64,000 nucleotides of DNA from Anaerolineales bacterium (GCA_028278545.1 JANQED010000165.1:124001-188000), one strand, 5' to 3'. Shown: positions 1-9,411, numbered from the stretch's first letter. Notes: generated from the sequence alone by a model not told the origin. A program made the numbers and translations.

Positions 1-1
1 T

Positions 2-1747
2 GATGAAACCCTGCGCTATCTGCGTCTGACAGGCCGCCCAAAAGAAGTGATCGAACGAGTGGAGCTTTACCTTAAAGAGCAATGCCTGTTTCGTACCCCG
101 GATACCCCTGACCCGCAATACACAGATACCCTGGAGCTTGACCTGGGGACTGTCGAGCCGAATTTGGCGGGGCCTACTTTGCCTCATCACAGAGTTCCTC
201 TTCGGGAAATGAAGAGTTCTTTTCAGGCGGCATTGAGAAAACCTGTCTCAGACCGGGGCTACGCGCTGGAGGAGGAGGCTACAAAGGCCAAGATATCCAT
301 TGGTACCAATGGCTCTGAAGAAGAGCTAGGGCACGGTGCGGTGGTGATCGCCGCGATCACTTCTTGTACGAATACTTCTAATCCCTCGGTGATGGTTGGG
401 GCCGGCCTGCTTGCCAAGAAAGCTGTGGAGCGTGGCCTGGAAGTCAAACCCTATGTCAAGACCAGCCTGGCACCCGGCTCCCGGGTTGTGACGGAGTATT
501 TGAGTCAATCGAATTTGTTAGAACCGTTAGCCAAGTTAGGTTTCAATGTAGTGGGGTATGGCTGCACCACCTGTATTGGAAACTCAGGCCCGCTTTCCAG
601 CGAGATCGTACGGGGCATCAATGAAGGGGATTTGGTCGCCGCAGCGGTGCTCTCAGGAAATCGTAATTTCGAGGGGCGCATTAGTCCGCACGTGCGTGCC
701 AATTACCTGGCCTCTCCTCCCTTGGTGGTCGCGTATGCTTTGGCTGGTACGGTGGATATCGATCTCAACAACGATCCCCTCGGGATCGATAAAGAGGGGC
801 AACCAGTTTATTTGGGAGATATCTGGCCCAGCTCTGAGGAGATTCTAGACACCATTGCCAACCATATCAGCCCCGAGATGTTCGAACGTCAATATGCCGA
901 CGTTTTTGATGGCAATGATATCTGGAACAAGATCATTGGACGGGACGGCGATGTGTACTCTTGGGAGGCAGGATCGACCTACATCCAGGAACCCCCCTTC
1001 TTCGACGATCTGACCCCGGAAATACCCGACATAAAGGCCATTAAGGGTGCCCGTGTTTTGGCTTTGCTTGGAGATTCCATCACCACGGATCACATCTCCC
1101 CGGCAGGGGCGATCCCGCCTGATAGCCCTGCAGGTAAGTATCTGATTGGACGAGGCGTAAAGCCGCGCGAGTTCAACTCCTTTGGGTCTCGTCGTGGCAA
1201 CGACCGGGTGATGACTCGGGGCACCTTCGGCAATATCCGTTTGAAGAACCAACTCGTACCCGGAATCGAGGGAGGATATACGGTTCATTTGCCCAGCGGT
1301 GAGCAAATGAGCATCTTCAAGGCTTCGCAGCAATATATCGAGGCAGGGATTCCCTTAGTTGTCCTTGCAGGCAGGCAATATGGTACCGGCTCCAGCCGTG
1401 ATTGGGCTGCCAAAGGGACGCTCCTTTTGGGCGTCAGAGCGGTGATCGCTGTATCTTATGAGCGCATCCATCGTTCGAATTTGGTTGGGATGGGCGTGTT
1501 GCCGCTTCAATTCCAGGAAGGCCAAAATCCCGACAGCCTGGGTCTTGATGGTCGAGAGACCTTCGACATTTTGGGGCTGAGCAACGATATTCAGCCACAA
1601 AGTGAGGTCACCGTTCGAGCAGCCGGGGAAGATGGCCACGTGGTGGAGTTCCAGGCTGATGTACGTTTGGATACGGCTATCGAGGTGGAATACTATCGCA
1701 ATGGCGGCATTTTGCACACTGTGTTGAAGAATTTGCTTGCAGAATAA
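2..1747 (+). CDS. acnA: Aconitate hydratase, 5'-truncated by window edge
   Basis: Interconverts citrate and isocitrate in the TCA cycle using a [4Fe-4S] cluster. The frame is open to the window edge (it reads [16 protein letters not shown] before the first possible GTG at 47), so the real start lies upstream and about a third of the protein is missing. The three cluster cysteines are visible: one in SCTNTSNPS (codon at 365) and two in [12 protein letters not shown] (codons at 563 and 572). The swivelling domain with [14 protein letters not shown] and [12 protein letters not shown] follows. This is the AcnA/IRP type rather than AcnB. A strong terminator follows at once, so it ends its transcript. 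Confidence 0.96.
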   Translation, partial: DETLRYLRLTGRPKEVIERVELYLKEQCLFRTPDTPDPQYTDTLELDLGTVEPNLAGPTLPHHRVPLREMKSSFQAALRKPVSDRGYALEEEATKAKISIGTNGSEEELGHGAVVIAAITSCTNTSNPSVMVGAGLLAKKAVERGLEVKPYVKTSLAPGSRVVTEYLSQSNLLEPLAKLGFNVVGYGCTTCIGNSGPLSSEIVRGINEGDLVAAAVLSGNRNFEGRISPHVRANYLASPPLVVAYALAGTVDIDLNNDPLGIDKEGQPVYLGDIWPSSEEILDTIANHISPEMFERQYADVFDGNDIWNKIIGRDGDVYSWEAGSTYIQEPPFFDDLTPEIPDIKAIKGARVLALLGDSITTDHISPAGAIPPDSPAGKYLIGRGVKPREFNSFGSRRGNDRVMTRGTFGNIRLKNQLVPGIEGGYTVHLPSGEQMSIFKASQQYIEAGIPLVVLAGRQYGTGSSRDWAAKGTLLLGVRAVIAVSYERIHRSNLVGMGVLPLQFQEGQNPDSLGLDGRETFDILGLSNDIQPQSEVTVRAAGEDGHVVEFQADVRLDTAIEVEYYRNGGILHTVLKNLLAE

Positions 1748-1769
1748 TTGCCCACTGGCGGAGCAACTC

Positions 1770-1812
1770 AAAACAGGTGTGTATGGTGCGGCTATACACA
1801 CCTGTTTTCTAA
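1770..1812 (+). terminator. Rho-independent terminator after acnA
   Basis: A perfect 15-bp inverted repeat (arms 1770-1784 and 1794-1808) with a 9-base loop. The arms begin with AAAA and end with TTTT, so it could work in both directions. It isolates acnA from htpG. Confidence 0.9.
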
Positions 1813-1936
1813 ATCCCATTCTTACATCCTTCTAACATTTTTGCGGTAAAAATGAAATAGCCTGTGTGAAACAGTAGTTCGTGCATCAAGTAATTATTTC
1901 TGGTTGCCACGTAGATATACAGTTGAGGAGGAAGAT

Positions 1937-3796
1937 ATGGCCGAAAATAAACCCATCGCTTTCAAAGCTGAAATAAAACAATTGCTCAATATTCTTATCC
2001 ACTCCCTTTACACGGATCGAGAGATATTCCTGCGCGAGTTGACCTCAAATGCTTCAGACGCCCTTACGCAGATGGAGTTCGTCATGTTGACAGATCGCAA
2101 TGTGCTCGATCCTGATGCTGAACTGGCTATCCGCTTGAGCGTCGATGAAGATGAGAAGATCATCACCATCCGCGACACGGGTGTTGGGATGACGCGTGAT
2201 GAACTGACTACTAACCTGGGTACGATTGCCCAATCTGGCGCGCGCGCTTTTCTGGAGGCTGCGGACGAAGGTGTGGACCAGCAGCAGCTCGCTGATGTCA
2301 TTGGGCAGTTTGGGGTCGGGTTTTATTCTGTCTTTATGGTGGCCGAATGGGTACGGGTGACCTCGCGTTCATACAAACCGCGGGCTAAGGCCGCTACCTG
2401 GTACGCTACCGGGGATGATACCTTTACGGTTGAGGCTGCTGAGAAAGAAGATCGCGGCACGACCATCCAGATCAAGTTTAAAGAGGATGCCGAGGAGTTC
2501 GCCAACGAAAGCCGGCTGCGCGATATTATCAAAAGACATTCTGACTATGTGCGTTTCCCCATTTTCGTCGGCGATGACGAAGAACAAACCAACCGCCAGA
2601 CGGCTATCTGGCGCCAGCCTCCCCGTGAAATAGATGACGATGAATATAATGATTTCTTCAAACACCTTACTTTAGAATTCGAAGACCCCATCGCCCACGT
2701 CCATTTTGTTGCTGATGCGCCCCTACGCATCTTCTCCTTGCTTTATGTTCCCCCCAAACCAGAGCGCAATATGTTCTCCCTGCGCAAGGAAGATGGCCTC
2801 AAGCTCTATGCCCGCAAAGTGCTCATCCAGGAATATACGACCGATTTGTTGCCGCCGTATTTCCGCTTCGTTCAGGGTGTAGTTGACTCTGAAGATCTGC
2901 CGCTCAACGTCTCCCGCGAGTCGGTCCAGGCCACCGCATTGATGGCGCGCATCAAGAAGATCCTCACCGGCCAGATAAACAAACAGCTTCACACGCTGGC
3001 CGAGAAAGACCCACAGAAATATGAGCAGTTTTGGGAAGCTTTCAGCCCATTTATCAAAGAGGGTATTGCCTCAGAACACGCTGATCGAGAGAGCCTGTAT
3101 TCGTTCGTGCGTTTTCATACCACGGTTTATCCAGAAAGTTGGGTTTCCCTAAAAGATTATGTGGAGCGCATGAAGGATGGTCAGGACAAGATTTATTACC
3201 TCCTTGGTGAAGATGACCGCTCCGTCGCTCGCAGCCCTCACCTGGATTACTTCCGCAAACACGGTTATGAGGTCATTACCCTGACGGACCCGATGGATTC
3301 TTTTATGCTGTTGGGTCTGCGTGAATTCGAGGATTATCAGTTGCAGAACGTGGCCGCTCCCGACCTGGAACTTCCCGCTGCCGAGGGGACCCCTGAGGAG
3401 GAACCTGCTCCCGAAGCGCTGCCCAAGAAAGATTTCAAAAAGCTGGTCAAACGTTTCAAGAATCAATTAGGCGAACGGGTCACCGATGTGCGCGCTACTG
3501 ATCGTCTCTCCGACTCTGTTGCCCGTTTGGTCGATCCTGACGGTTCCCTGGGGCAGGAAATGCAGCGGGTCTATCGCCTGGTGGACCGTGATTTTGAAGT
3601 GCCTAAGAAGGTGCTGGAGCTCAATCCCAATCACCCCCTGCTTTCACGCCTGAGCGACCTGCCTGCGGGTGAGCAGTTGAGCGCAGATGTCATCGAGCAA
3701 GTCTACGAGAGCGCCCTGCTGATCGAGGGGTTGCATCCCGACCCGGCCAGTATGCTGCCCCGCATTCAGGCCCTTATGGAAGTAGCCCTTGACTGA
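1937..3796 (+). CDS. htpG: Molecular chaperone HtpG (Hsp90 family)
   Basis: ATP-dependent cytosolic chaperone, 619 residues. The N-terminal GHKL ATPase domain shows NASDAL, DTGVGM and GQFGVGFYSVF (ATP lid and G motifs). The middle domain carries the conserved PLNVSRE segment, followed by a C-terminal dimerisation domain. There is an acidic Glu/Pro linker near residue 490 (AEGTPEEEPAPE). The frame opens upstream at 1904, but the ATG at 1937 is preferred because GAGGAGGAAG lies just before it and the protein then starts at the usual MAENKPIAFKAE. It appears to be a single-gene transcript between two hairpins. No CIRCE element was seen in the 130 bases before it. Confidence 0.97.
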   Translation: MAENKPIAFKAEIKQLLNILIHSLYTDREIFLRELTSNASDALTQMEFVMLTDRNVLDPDAELAIRLSVDEDEKIITIRDTGVGMTRDELTTNLGTIAQSGARAFLEAADEGVDQQQLADVIGQFGVGFYSVFMVAEWVRVTSRSYKPRAKAATWYATGDDTFTVEAAEKEDRGTTIQIKFKEDAEEFANESRLRDIIKRHSDYVRFPIFVGDDEEQTNRQTAIWRQPPREIDDDEYNDFFKHLTLEFEDPIAHVHFVADAPLRIFSLLYVPPKPERNMFSLRKEDGLKLYARKVLIQEYTTDLLPPYFRFVQGVVDSEDLPLNVSRESVQATALMARIKKILTGQINKQLHTLAEKDPQKYEQFWEAFSPFIKEGIASEHADRESLYSFVRFHTTVYPESWVSLKDYVERMKDGQDKIYYLLGEDDRSVARSPHLDYFRKHGYEVITLTDPMDSFMLLGLREFEDYQLQNVAAPDLELPAAEGTPEEEPAPEALPKKDFKKLVKRFKNQLGERVTDVRATDRLSDSVARLVDPDGSLGQEMQRVYRLVDRDFEVPKKVLELNPNHPLLSRLSDLPAGEQLSADVIEQVYESALLIEGLHPDPASMLPRIQALMEVALD

Positions 3797-3802
3797 AACC
3801 TG

Positions 3803-3835
3803 ACGAACCCGGTTCCTTCGACGAGCCGGGTTCGT
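3803..3835 (+). terminator. Hairpin after htpG
   Basis: A 10-bp inverted repeat (ACGAACCCGG at 3803-3812 with CCGGGTTCGT at 3826-3835). No run of T follows, so its efficiency as a terminator is uncertain. The surE -10 box begins five bases later. Confidence 0.55.
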
Positions 3836-3839
3836 GGAT

Positions 3840-3845
3840 TATAAT
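3840..3845 (+). promoter_or_regulatory. -10 box of surE, leaderless arrangement
   Basis: TATAAT ends seven bases before the surE ATG at 3853, so transcription would begin at or beside the start codon. There is no ribosome binding site between them. Confidence 0.6.
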
Positions 3846-3852
3846 TCCCTGC

Positions 3853-4626
3853 ATGACCCATATTTTAGTAACCAATGATGATGGTGTGAACGCCCCGGGC
3901 TTACTGGCTTTGGTGAATGAAATGCTGCGGCTTGGTGAGGTGACCATTCTCGCCCCGGACCGTAATTGGTCTGCCTCTGGACATGTCAAGACCATGCACC
4001 GCCCGTTGCGCGTGAAGGAAGTGCAACTAGAAGGTGGAATAATGGCCATAGCCAGCGATGGCGCGCCATCCGATTGTGTTACCCTGGCTCGGCTAGGCTT
4101 GGTGGAGAAAAAGATCGATGTGGTTGTCTCAGGGATCAATCCTAATGCCAATATCGGCCACGATGTGACCTATTCGGGCACGGTCACTGCGGCGATGGAG
4201 GCGGTGATTGGTGGTATTCCTGGGGTGGCAGTTTCACTGGATTCCCCCGAAAACCATCTGGGGGTACTGGATTACCACCCTGCGGCACGTATCACCCGTG
4301 AGGTGGTAAGCAAATTTCTGGAGATAGGCTTCCCAGAAGAGACGGTCATCAACACCAATATCCCTTATTTACCTGATGGTGAGATCAAGGGTATTCAGTT
4401 CACTCGCCAAGGGTTGCGTCTCTACCGGGAGCAGCTGCTCAAGAGAGATGATCCTCGTGGCCGACCCTATTATTGGATCGGAGGTGATGCCCCCACCGGC
4501 GTCCGTGAAGATGGCACAGACTTTGGTGCTTTAAAAAGCGGATATGTGTCAATCACCCCCATTCAACTAGATTTGACTTCCTATCAAGTCATGGATGCCC
4601 TCCAGGAGATATCCTGGGAGAGGTGA
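3853..4626 (+). CDS. surE: 5'/3'-nucleotidase SurE
   Basis: Survival protein E: a metal-dependent phosphatase acting on nucleoside 5'- and 3'-monophosphates, and in some species on short polyphosphate. It has 257 residues, a usual length. The N-terminal ILVTNDDGVNAPG carries the paired Asp metal ligands. The conserved VSGINPNANIGHDVTYSGTV segment around residue 97 completes the active site. The start is at 3853, with a TATAAT seven bases upstream and no Shine-Dalgarno sequence. The gene converges with the permease gene on the other strand; no hairpin was seen in the 57 bases between them. Confidence 0.96.
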   Translation: MTHILVTNDDGVNAPGLLALVNEMLRLGEVTILAPDRNWSASGHVKTMHRPLRVKEVQLEGGIMAIASDGAPSDCVTLARLGLVEKKIDVVVSGINPNANIGHDVTYSGTVTAAMEAVIGGIPGVAVSLDSPENHLGVLDYHPAARITREVVSKFLEIGFPEETVINTNIPYLPDGEIKGIQFTRQGLRLYREQLLKRDDPRGRPYYWIGGDAPTGVREDGTDFGALKSGYVSITPIQLDLTSYQVMDALQEISWER

Positions 4627-4683
4627 TCGTTCCAACGCGTAACCTTTAGATAATGGCAGTTGCTTGGGCGGTTGAATAGGGCA

Positions 4684-5166
4684 CTAGAATAATGCCTGGG
4701 CCAGTAATCCGGCTAAAATTGGCACCACCAGGCCCAATCCCCAGCGGATCGCCGCGAAACGCCAACCCATGAAAGGCAGCTCAAAGGTGATGGTCAGCAA
4801 AGCCTGGGTGGCCCAACTGGTCACCAGGGTCACCGCCGGGCCTAAACCGGCGCCAGCGCTGTAGAGCACCGCGATGAGGGGGAAGACGACGTATGGGCCG
4901 CCGGGGAGCAGCATACCGATCCCCTCCGCCAGAAACAACCCTTTCCAGCCAGAGTCAGGCCCAATCCATTCGCGGACCAGCCTGGTGGGGGAGAGGACAT
5001 CGACAAAACCAACGATGATGAAAGCGACCACTAAGAGGGCGGCATTACGGCGGGCAATCTTCCATGCCAACGTGATGCCTTTTTGAAGGCTGTCATCTTG
5101 CTGGTTCCAGGCATAGATGAGCAAAGCCCCTGTGATGACCCAGAGAGAGACGGTCGCTGTAGTCAA
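4684..5166 (-). CDS. Half-size permease, second half of a split PF03773-like transporter
   Basis: A 160-residue, very hydrophobic protein with about four membrane segments. It resembles one half of the predicted permeases of the ArsP/DUF318 group, which normally are single proteins of about 300-350 residues made of two related halves. The motif LLPGGPYVVFPLIAVLYSAG matches LIPGGPYVYYPIAAALLQTG in the neighbouring gene, so the two proteins are paralogous halves. Its ATG overlaps the stop codon of the upstream half by 4 bases, which implies coupled translation and 1:1 production. The transported substrate (metal or metalloid in characterised relatives) cannot be told. Confidence 0.75.
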   Translation of the reverse strand: MTTATVSLWVITGALLIYAWNQQDDSLQKGITLAWKIARRNAALLVVAFIIVGFVDVLSPTRLVREWIGPDSGWKGLFLAEGIGMLLPGGPYVVFPLIAVLYSAGAGLGPAVTLVTSWATQALLTITFELPFMGWRFAAIRWGLGLVVPILAGLLAQALF

Positions 5167-5738
5167 GATTTGTTCCTCTGAGATTCCGGAGTCTTTTGGG
5201 TGGACCCACGGATTTTGTCGATGGTTTTGCCAAAGAGCGCTTCAGCAGCAAATCCTAACAATGGCGGGACGAACAGGGTCACTACAAAACGGATAATCGT
5301 AATCTGAGTTCCCAGCAAGGCGACCTCGACCGGAATCCGCGAGATGGACCACAGGTTTTTGGCGGTCACAAAAGCTACCAGCACGCCCAACCCGGCCCCG
5401 GTTTGTAAAAGCGCCGCAGCGATAGGGTAGTACACATATGGCCCCCCGGGGATCAATGCCCCGCCCAGGCAGGCCAAAGCGATCCCCTGCCACCCGGACC
5501 CAGAGCCCAGCCAACGGGAGACAACATCTTTCGTCACCAAGGCTTGGATCAGGCCTGCGGTCAGGAATGCGGCGATTAACAAAGGGAAAACGCTCAGCAG
5601 AACTGAGGCGCCGCTTAATATGCCCTCGAGGGCCAGATCGGGGCCATCTTGAAACCAGGCGATAAGAGCCAGGGCGAGAGCCACAAGCGCAAGGAACCAG
5701 GGCGTGTAATCGCGTTTCGATGGTTTCATAAGAGTCAT
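5163..5738 (-). CDS. Half-size permease, first half of a split PF03773-like transporter
   Basis: A 191-residue membrane protein with about four to five hydrophobic segments and a charged C-terminal tail. It carries GGALIPGGPYVYYPI, the signature also found in the adjacent 160-residue protein. Together they would rebuild a full two-repeat permease. The start could also be the ATG three codons in (5729, MKPSKRDY). It is read after a hairpin that ends the DUF3048 lipoprotein gene, and overlaps the next gene by 4 bases. No known metal-binding loop such as a Cys-rich tail was seen. Confidence 0.75.
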   Translation of the reverse strand: MTLMKPSKRDYTPWFLALVALALALIAWFQDGPDLALEGILSGASVLLSVFPLLIAAFLTAGLIQALVTKDVVSRWLGSGSGWQGIALACLGGALIPGGPYVYYPIAAALLQTGAGLGVLVAFVTAKNLWSISRIPVEVALLGTQITIIRFVVTLFVPPLLGFAAEALFGKTIDKIRGSTQKTPESQRNKS

Positions 5739-5743
5739 TAAAG

Positions 5744-5777
5744 AGAAGTTGAACGCTTTTAAAAAAGTTCAACTTCT
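5744..5777 (-). terminator. Hairpin between DUF3048 gene and the permease pair
   Basis: An 11-bp inverted repeat (5744-5754 with 5767-5777) with an A/T-rich loop, just past the end of the lipoprotein gene on the minus strand. The T tract after it is weak (CTTTAATG). Confidence 0.6.
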
Positions 5778-5787
5778 AGGCACAATA

Positions 5788-7065
5788 TCATGGCGTCACA
5801 TGCTCGAAGCGCCAGTTGTCACCTTCATTGCTAATAGATGAGGATGTGCCGATGATCTGGAACCAGGTGTTTCCCGGTCTCAGCGGAAAGCGGCTGCCAT
5901 CGGGGTAGGTGAGGGCAATCAACTCCTCGTCCCCCGTCCTGGCCCAACTGACCTCGTAGACGCGTCCATTACGGAAGAGATAGCCATTTCCATACCCGAA
6001 AAGTTTGATCTCCCACATCTCAGGGGAGCGTGAGTAGTAGTTGTGGGCGGCGAATAACACGACTACGTTGTCAGCCCGGATCGGCTCACCTGTCAACCTG
6101 TCGGTAAGCACTTCGTATACTTCGCCGCTGCCCCCGCTATGATCGTCAACGCTGTCTTGGTAGCGCACGTATTGTCCGTAAGCTGGATCGTAATCCCAGC
6201 GACTGTAAAAACTCTGACTGTAGCGGATGGCGAGGCTGCTCCCGGCTGCCAAGCTTTCAGGTGGGGTAGCCTGGAAGGACAAGCCATCCAGATATTGGCG
6301 GGTATTGGCGACGCCTTTGTGGGTGAAGTGTTCGCTGAGCACAGCCGTGTCGGTGACCAGATGGTTATAGCCGTTGGGGTCGGTGCGGCAGAGAGGGTAA
6401 TCTACTTCAGGGGGGCAGGGCGCATCAGTGACGGTTGCAAAGCGTTTGCCGAATCCGGTGTCGAATAATCGCCACAGCACGCGGGCATCGGCGCTGCCGA
6501 AGGCGAAGAAGGCTTTGTACATACGAATGATGTGTTCATCGGCGAAGCGCGCCGACCGTATCGGCCCGACCAGCGCGGCATCTTCCCCGTAGAAGATGGC
6601 GTTGAAGCGCGTGCGCCCGACTTCGTGATAATACTCGTAAACGTGATCGGCCAGGGAGAGACCCCATTGTGGGCGAATGCCGCGCGGCCCATTAGATATT
6701 TTTACCGCGATGGGTCGTCGATCCAGCAGACCGGGGGACGCTGCCGGGAGGCCGGTGAGGGGATTGATGTCTTCGGGGAATCTGATGGGGCCGTATCCCT
6801 CCGCCGGATAATTATCCAGCGGGCTGGGTGTGTTGGTAGCTGTTGGGGTTGGTTCCTCTGTGGGGGAGGCAAGTGCTTCTGTGGATGTCGCGCTGGCAGT
6901 GGGTGGCACCTCTGTGGGGGCAGGGGAATTCGTGGGGGTGGCTGAATCCGCTGAGGCGATGTCTTGGGTCTCCGCCGGGGAAGTCGGGGAGGAGATTGAC
7001 GCCTGGGTGCAGGCGCCCAGCACAAAGCACAGTAGCAGCAAAATCAACAGAATATGCTTTTTCAT
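5788..7065 (-). CDS. DUF3048 domain lipoprotein (YerB-like), copy 1
   Basis: A 425-residue exported lipoprotein. The signal peptide ends in the lipobox LGAC (Cys near residue 19), followed by a long Ser/Thr/Pro/Ala-rich linker to about residue 80. The DUF3048 domain follows, with NPLTGLPAASPGLLDRRPIAVKIS, LADHVYEYYHEVGRTRFNAI and GPIRSARFADEH. Bacillus YerB is the best-known relative; the molecular function of the family is not established. It lies 17 bases after the second DUF3048 gene in the same direction, so the two probably share a transcript. The copies are clearly paralogous across the whole domain. Confidence 0.85.
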   Translation of the reverse strand: MKKHILLILLLLCFVLGACTQASISSPTSPAETQDIASADSATPTNSPAPTEVPPTASATSTEALASPTEEPTPTATNTPSPLDNYPAEGYGPIRFPEDINPLTGLPAASPGLLDRRPIAVKISNGPRGIRPQWGLSLADHVYEYYHEVGRTRFNAIFYGEDAALVGPIRSARFADEHIIRMYKAFFAFGSADARVLWRLFDTGFGKRFATVTDAPCPPEVDYPLCRTDPNGYNHLVTDTAVLSEHFTHKGVANTRQYLDGLSFQATPPESLAAGSSLAIRYSQSFYSRWDYDPAYGQYVRYQDSVDDHSGGSGEVYEVLTDRLTGEPIRADNVVVLFAAHNYYSRSPEMWEIKLFGYGNGYLFRNGRVYEVSWARTGDEELIALTYPDGSRFPLRPGNTWFQIIGTSSSISNEGDNWRFEHVTP

Positions 7066-7082
7066 CGAGAAGGAAACAGGAA

Positions 7083-8393
7083 TTATGTGTCTGGGTCTGG
7101 TGGGCGAGCAAAATCGAAGATCCAGGTTTGATCGATCTGATTGACTTCGGAGGTTCTGTTCATAACCTGGAAGAAAGTGACACCGGGTTTCAGCGAGAAG
7201 GCTCTCCCATCCGTACTGAGGATGGCAACGGGTTTGTTTTCGTCGTATCGGTGCCAGCGTGCACGAAAGGCTTTATTATCGCGGAAGACATACGCATCGC
7301 CGCTGCCAGTGAGATCGATGCTGAACACTTCAGTATCGGTTGATTTATGATAGTAATCGTGCGCCACCATCAGAATGATCACATTGGCCGCAGTGATGGG
7401 TTGGCCGGTGAGAGCATCGGTGTGCAAAGTGTACTCTCCGCTAACCCCATCCGGGTTGTCTACACTGCCTTGTAGGCGGACGTATTGTTCTATATCAGGG
7501 TCGTAGTGCCAGCGAGCGTAGTTGGCGTATGAGTAGTTGACGTAGACATCATCGGCCTCGCTGAAATCACGTCCACTGGCGGAGGAGAAGAAGTTGCCGG
7601 AGAGGTCCTGGCGGCTGTCATCAAGCCCCCGGTTGTGGATCAGTTGGTGCACCTGGCTAGTGTTGCCGAATAAGTTGTTATAAGTCGCCATGCTCTCATC
7701 GCGGCACAGGGGTGGACAAAATTGCTCAACGACGAAATAACCGGTATCCAGTTCCTTTTCTTCGAAGTAGTCAAAGGTGCGTTTATCTGCGCCATTGAAG
7801 ACGAAGATAGCGTTGTACATTTTGATGAGATGCTCGTCAAAGATACGCCCAGATCGCAGAGGCCCAAAGCGGATGGCGTCGTTACCATAAAAGACTGCTG
7901 CAAAGCGAGTCAGTCCCCATTCGAGATAGTATTCATAGATGTGATCAGCTAATGAGATCCCGGCTTGTGGACGTACACCGTGCGGGTAATTGGGGATTTT
8001 GGCGACGATGGGTCTGCGTTCGAGCGAGGCCGGGTTGGGGACGGGCAGACCGGTGAGCGGGTTGACGTGTTCGGGTATATTATTGGGTCCTACGCGGATG
8101 AACGATTCGATGGAGGCAGAAGGCGTTTCGCTGGGTCTGGGTGTGCTGATCAGTCTTGACGATGTTGAGGCTGGGGGGACATTCACATCCTCTACGGCGT
8201 CCTCTGCTGCCTCGCTGATGGGGTTGGGCGAGATGGTGAGCAGGAGGCCGGCTTCGTCAGGCGTTTTTGAGACGAGTTCATTGGAAAGGGAAAGATCGCT
8301 TGCCTTGCAGGCTGCTAATAAGCCGATCAGGCTCAGAATAAGTGCCAACCAGATATTGCGCATAGTGTTGTGGGACAATGTTTCGTCTCCCAT
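7083..8393 (-). CDS. DUF3048 domain lipoprotein (YerB-like), copy 2
   Basis: A 436-residue paralogue of the neighbouring lipoprotein. The hydrophobic signal is followed by the lipobox LLAAC, a Ser/Thr/Pro-rich linker, then the DUF3048 domain (NPLTGLPVPNPASLERRPIV, LADHIYEYYLEWGLTRF, GPLRSGRIFDEH). An open frame extends to 8450, but a -35/-10 pair (TTGGCA, 17 bases, TATGAT) lies between there and the ATG at 8393, so that start or the next ATG (8363, MRNIWLAL) is more likely. It is the first gene of the two-gene unit and is divergent from the DUF2085 gene. Confidence 0.82.
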   Translation of the reverse strand: MGDETLSHNTMRNIWLALILSLIGLLAACKASDLSLSNELVSKTPDEAGLLLTISPNPISEAAEDAVEDVNVPPASTSSRLISTPRPSETPSASIESFIRVGPNNIPEHVNPLTGLPVPNPASLERRPIVAKIPNYPHGVRPQAGISLADHIYEYYLEWGLTRFAAVFYGNDAIRFGPLRSGRIFDEHLIKMYNAIFVFNGADKRTFDYFEEKELDTGYFVVEQFCPPLCRDESMATYNNLFGNTSQVHQLIHNRGLDDSRQDLSGNFFSSASGRDFSEADDVYVNYSYANYARWHYDPDIEQYVRLQGSVDNPDGVSGEYTLHTDALTGQPITAANVIILMVAHDYYHKSTDTEVFSIDLTGSGDAYVFRDNKAFRARWHRYDENKPVAILSTDGRAFSLKPGVTFFQVMNRTSEVNQIDQTWIFDFARPPDPDT

Positions 8394-8402
8394 AAAGACG
8401 TT

Positions 8403-8431
8403 ATCATACCGCACTTGAACAGGCTTGCCAA
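8403..8431 (-). promoter_or_regulatory. Promoter of the DUF3048 pair
   Basis: On the minus strand TTGGCA (8431-8426), 17 bases, TATGAT (8408-8403). The expected transcription start falls a few bases before the ATG at 8393. Confidence 0.6.
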
Positions 8432-8487
8432 ATAGCTTTCCAACATGCAAATTTTGGGCCAGAATCTACTACTTTCGATTATTTCGG

Positions 8488-8493
8488 TATAAT
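8488..8493 (+). promoter_or_regulatory. -10 box of the DUF2085 gene, leaderless arrangement
   Basis: TATAAT followed by six bases and then the ATG at 8500; a transcription start at the A of the ATG is predicted. No convincing -35 box and no Shine-Dalgarno sequence were seen. Confidence 0.6.
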
Positions 8494-8499
8494 CATGCC

Positions 8500-9336
8500 A
8501 TGGTTTCGGTGCAAAAACTTCTCCAATCGTCCGTTGCGCGGCAAATTCCCTGGCAGAAGATCAGCTATTTGATTGTGGGAGGTTTATTGATCGGCTGGCT
8601 GCTCAACACCCCCGGGGGGTTATTGGGCAAGGCCGACGCCATAGGCTACGCGGTGTGTCATCGTATCGATTTGCGCTCCTTCCATTTAGGGGCTCGTCAA
8701 TTCTCTCTTTGCGCCCGCTGCACCGGCCAGTATCTGGGCGTTATGTTGGGTTTTGGCTATCAATTAGCCATCGGGCGGCGGCGGGCTGGACATCCACCCC
8801 GGGGTGTGCTGGCTGTGCTGGGGGCTTTTGTGTTGTGTTGGGTAATAGATGGTTTTAACTCGTTCCTCCACTTACGGCCTGAGCTTTTTTCTCGCTTTTT
8901 CCTTTATGAGCCGAGTAATTTGCTGCGCGTGTTGACCGGGACCGGCTTGGGATTGGGACTGAGCGTGATACTTCTACCGGCCTTTCACCAGACTGTCTGG
9001 AAACGCTGGAACCGCCAACCTGCTTTGAGCGGGTTCGCCTCTTTGGGCGGGATGCTTGCTCTTGGACTCATCCTAATCATATTGGTGCTGACCGAAAACC
9101 CCCTGATTCTCTACCCGTTGGCCCTTGTCAGTGCTGCGGGCGTCATCATTATCTTGACCATGGTATACACCATGGTCTGGGTGATGCTCTTCAGGCTGGA
9201 GAACCGCTTCCATTCGCTTAGGGAGTTGGCTTTCCCGCTCTTAGCGGGTTTTACAATCGCCCTCACCCAAATCGCCCTGCTCGATTTTGTGCGTTACCTT
9301 CTCACCGGTACCTGGGATGGATTCCATTTTGGGTGA
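8500..9336 (+). CDS. DUF2085 membrane protein
   Basis: A 278-residue membrane protein with about six to seven hydrophobic segments. The DUF2085 signature is visible near residues 48-80: CHRIDLRSF followed by FSLCARCTGQYLG, with the conserved His and CxRC cysteines that in this family may bind a metal. Function is unknown. An upstream extension to 8425 is open, but TATAAT at 8488 makes the ATG at 8500 the better start. The next three genes on the same strand are also small membrane proteins. Confidence 0.83.
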   Translation: MVSVQKLLQSSVARQIPWQKISYLIVGGLLIGWLLNTPGGLLGKADAIGYAVCHRIDLRSFHLGARQFSLCARCTGQYLGVMLGFGYQLAIGRRRAGHPPRGVLAVLGAFVLCWVIDGFNSFLHLRPELFSRFFLYEPSNLLRVLTGTGLGLGLSVILLPAFHQTVWKRWNRQPALSGFASLGGMLALGLILIILVLTENPLILYPLALVSAAGVIIILTMVYTMVWVMLFRLENRFHSLRELAFPLLAGFTIALTQIALLDFVRYLLTGTWDGFHFG

Positions 9337-9411
9337 AGAGGTGCTATGCTTTACTTGTCCCGCGGTCATCTTGAGTTTGTTTTGTTGCGTGGATAAAGGT
9401 TGTTGAGTGCC

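Noticed and set aside
845-1333. 162-residue minus-strand frame opposite aconitase
   Set aside because: A shadow of the real coding frame; no start signal and no family-like sequence.
5242-5772. 176-residue minus-strand frame overlapping the permease gene
   Set aside because: Arg/Gly/Pro-rich translation of another frame; the hydrophobic permease frame is the real one.
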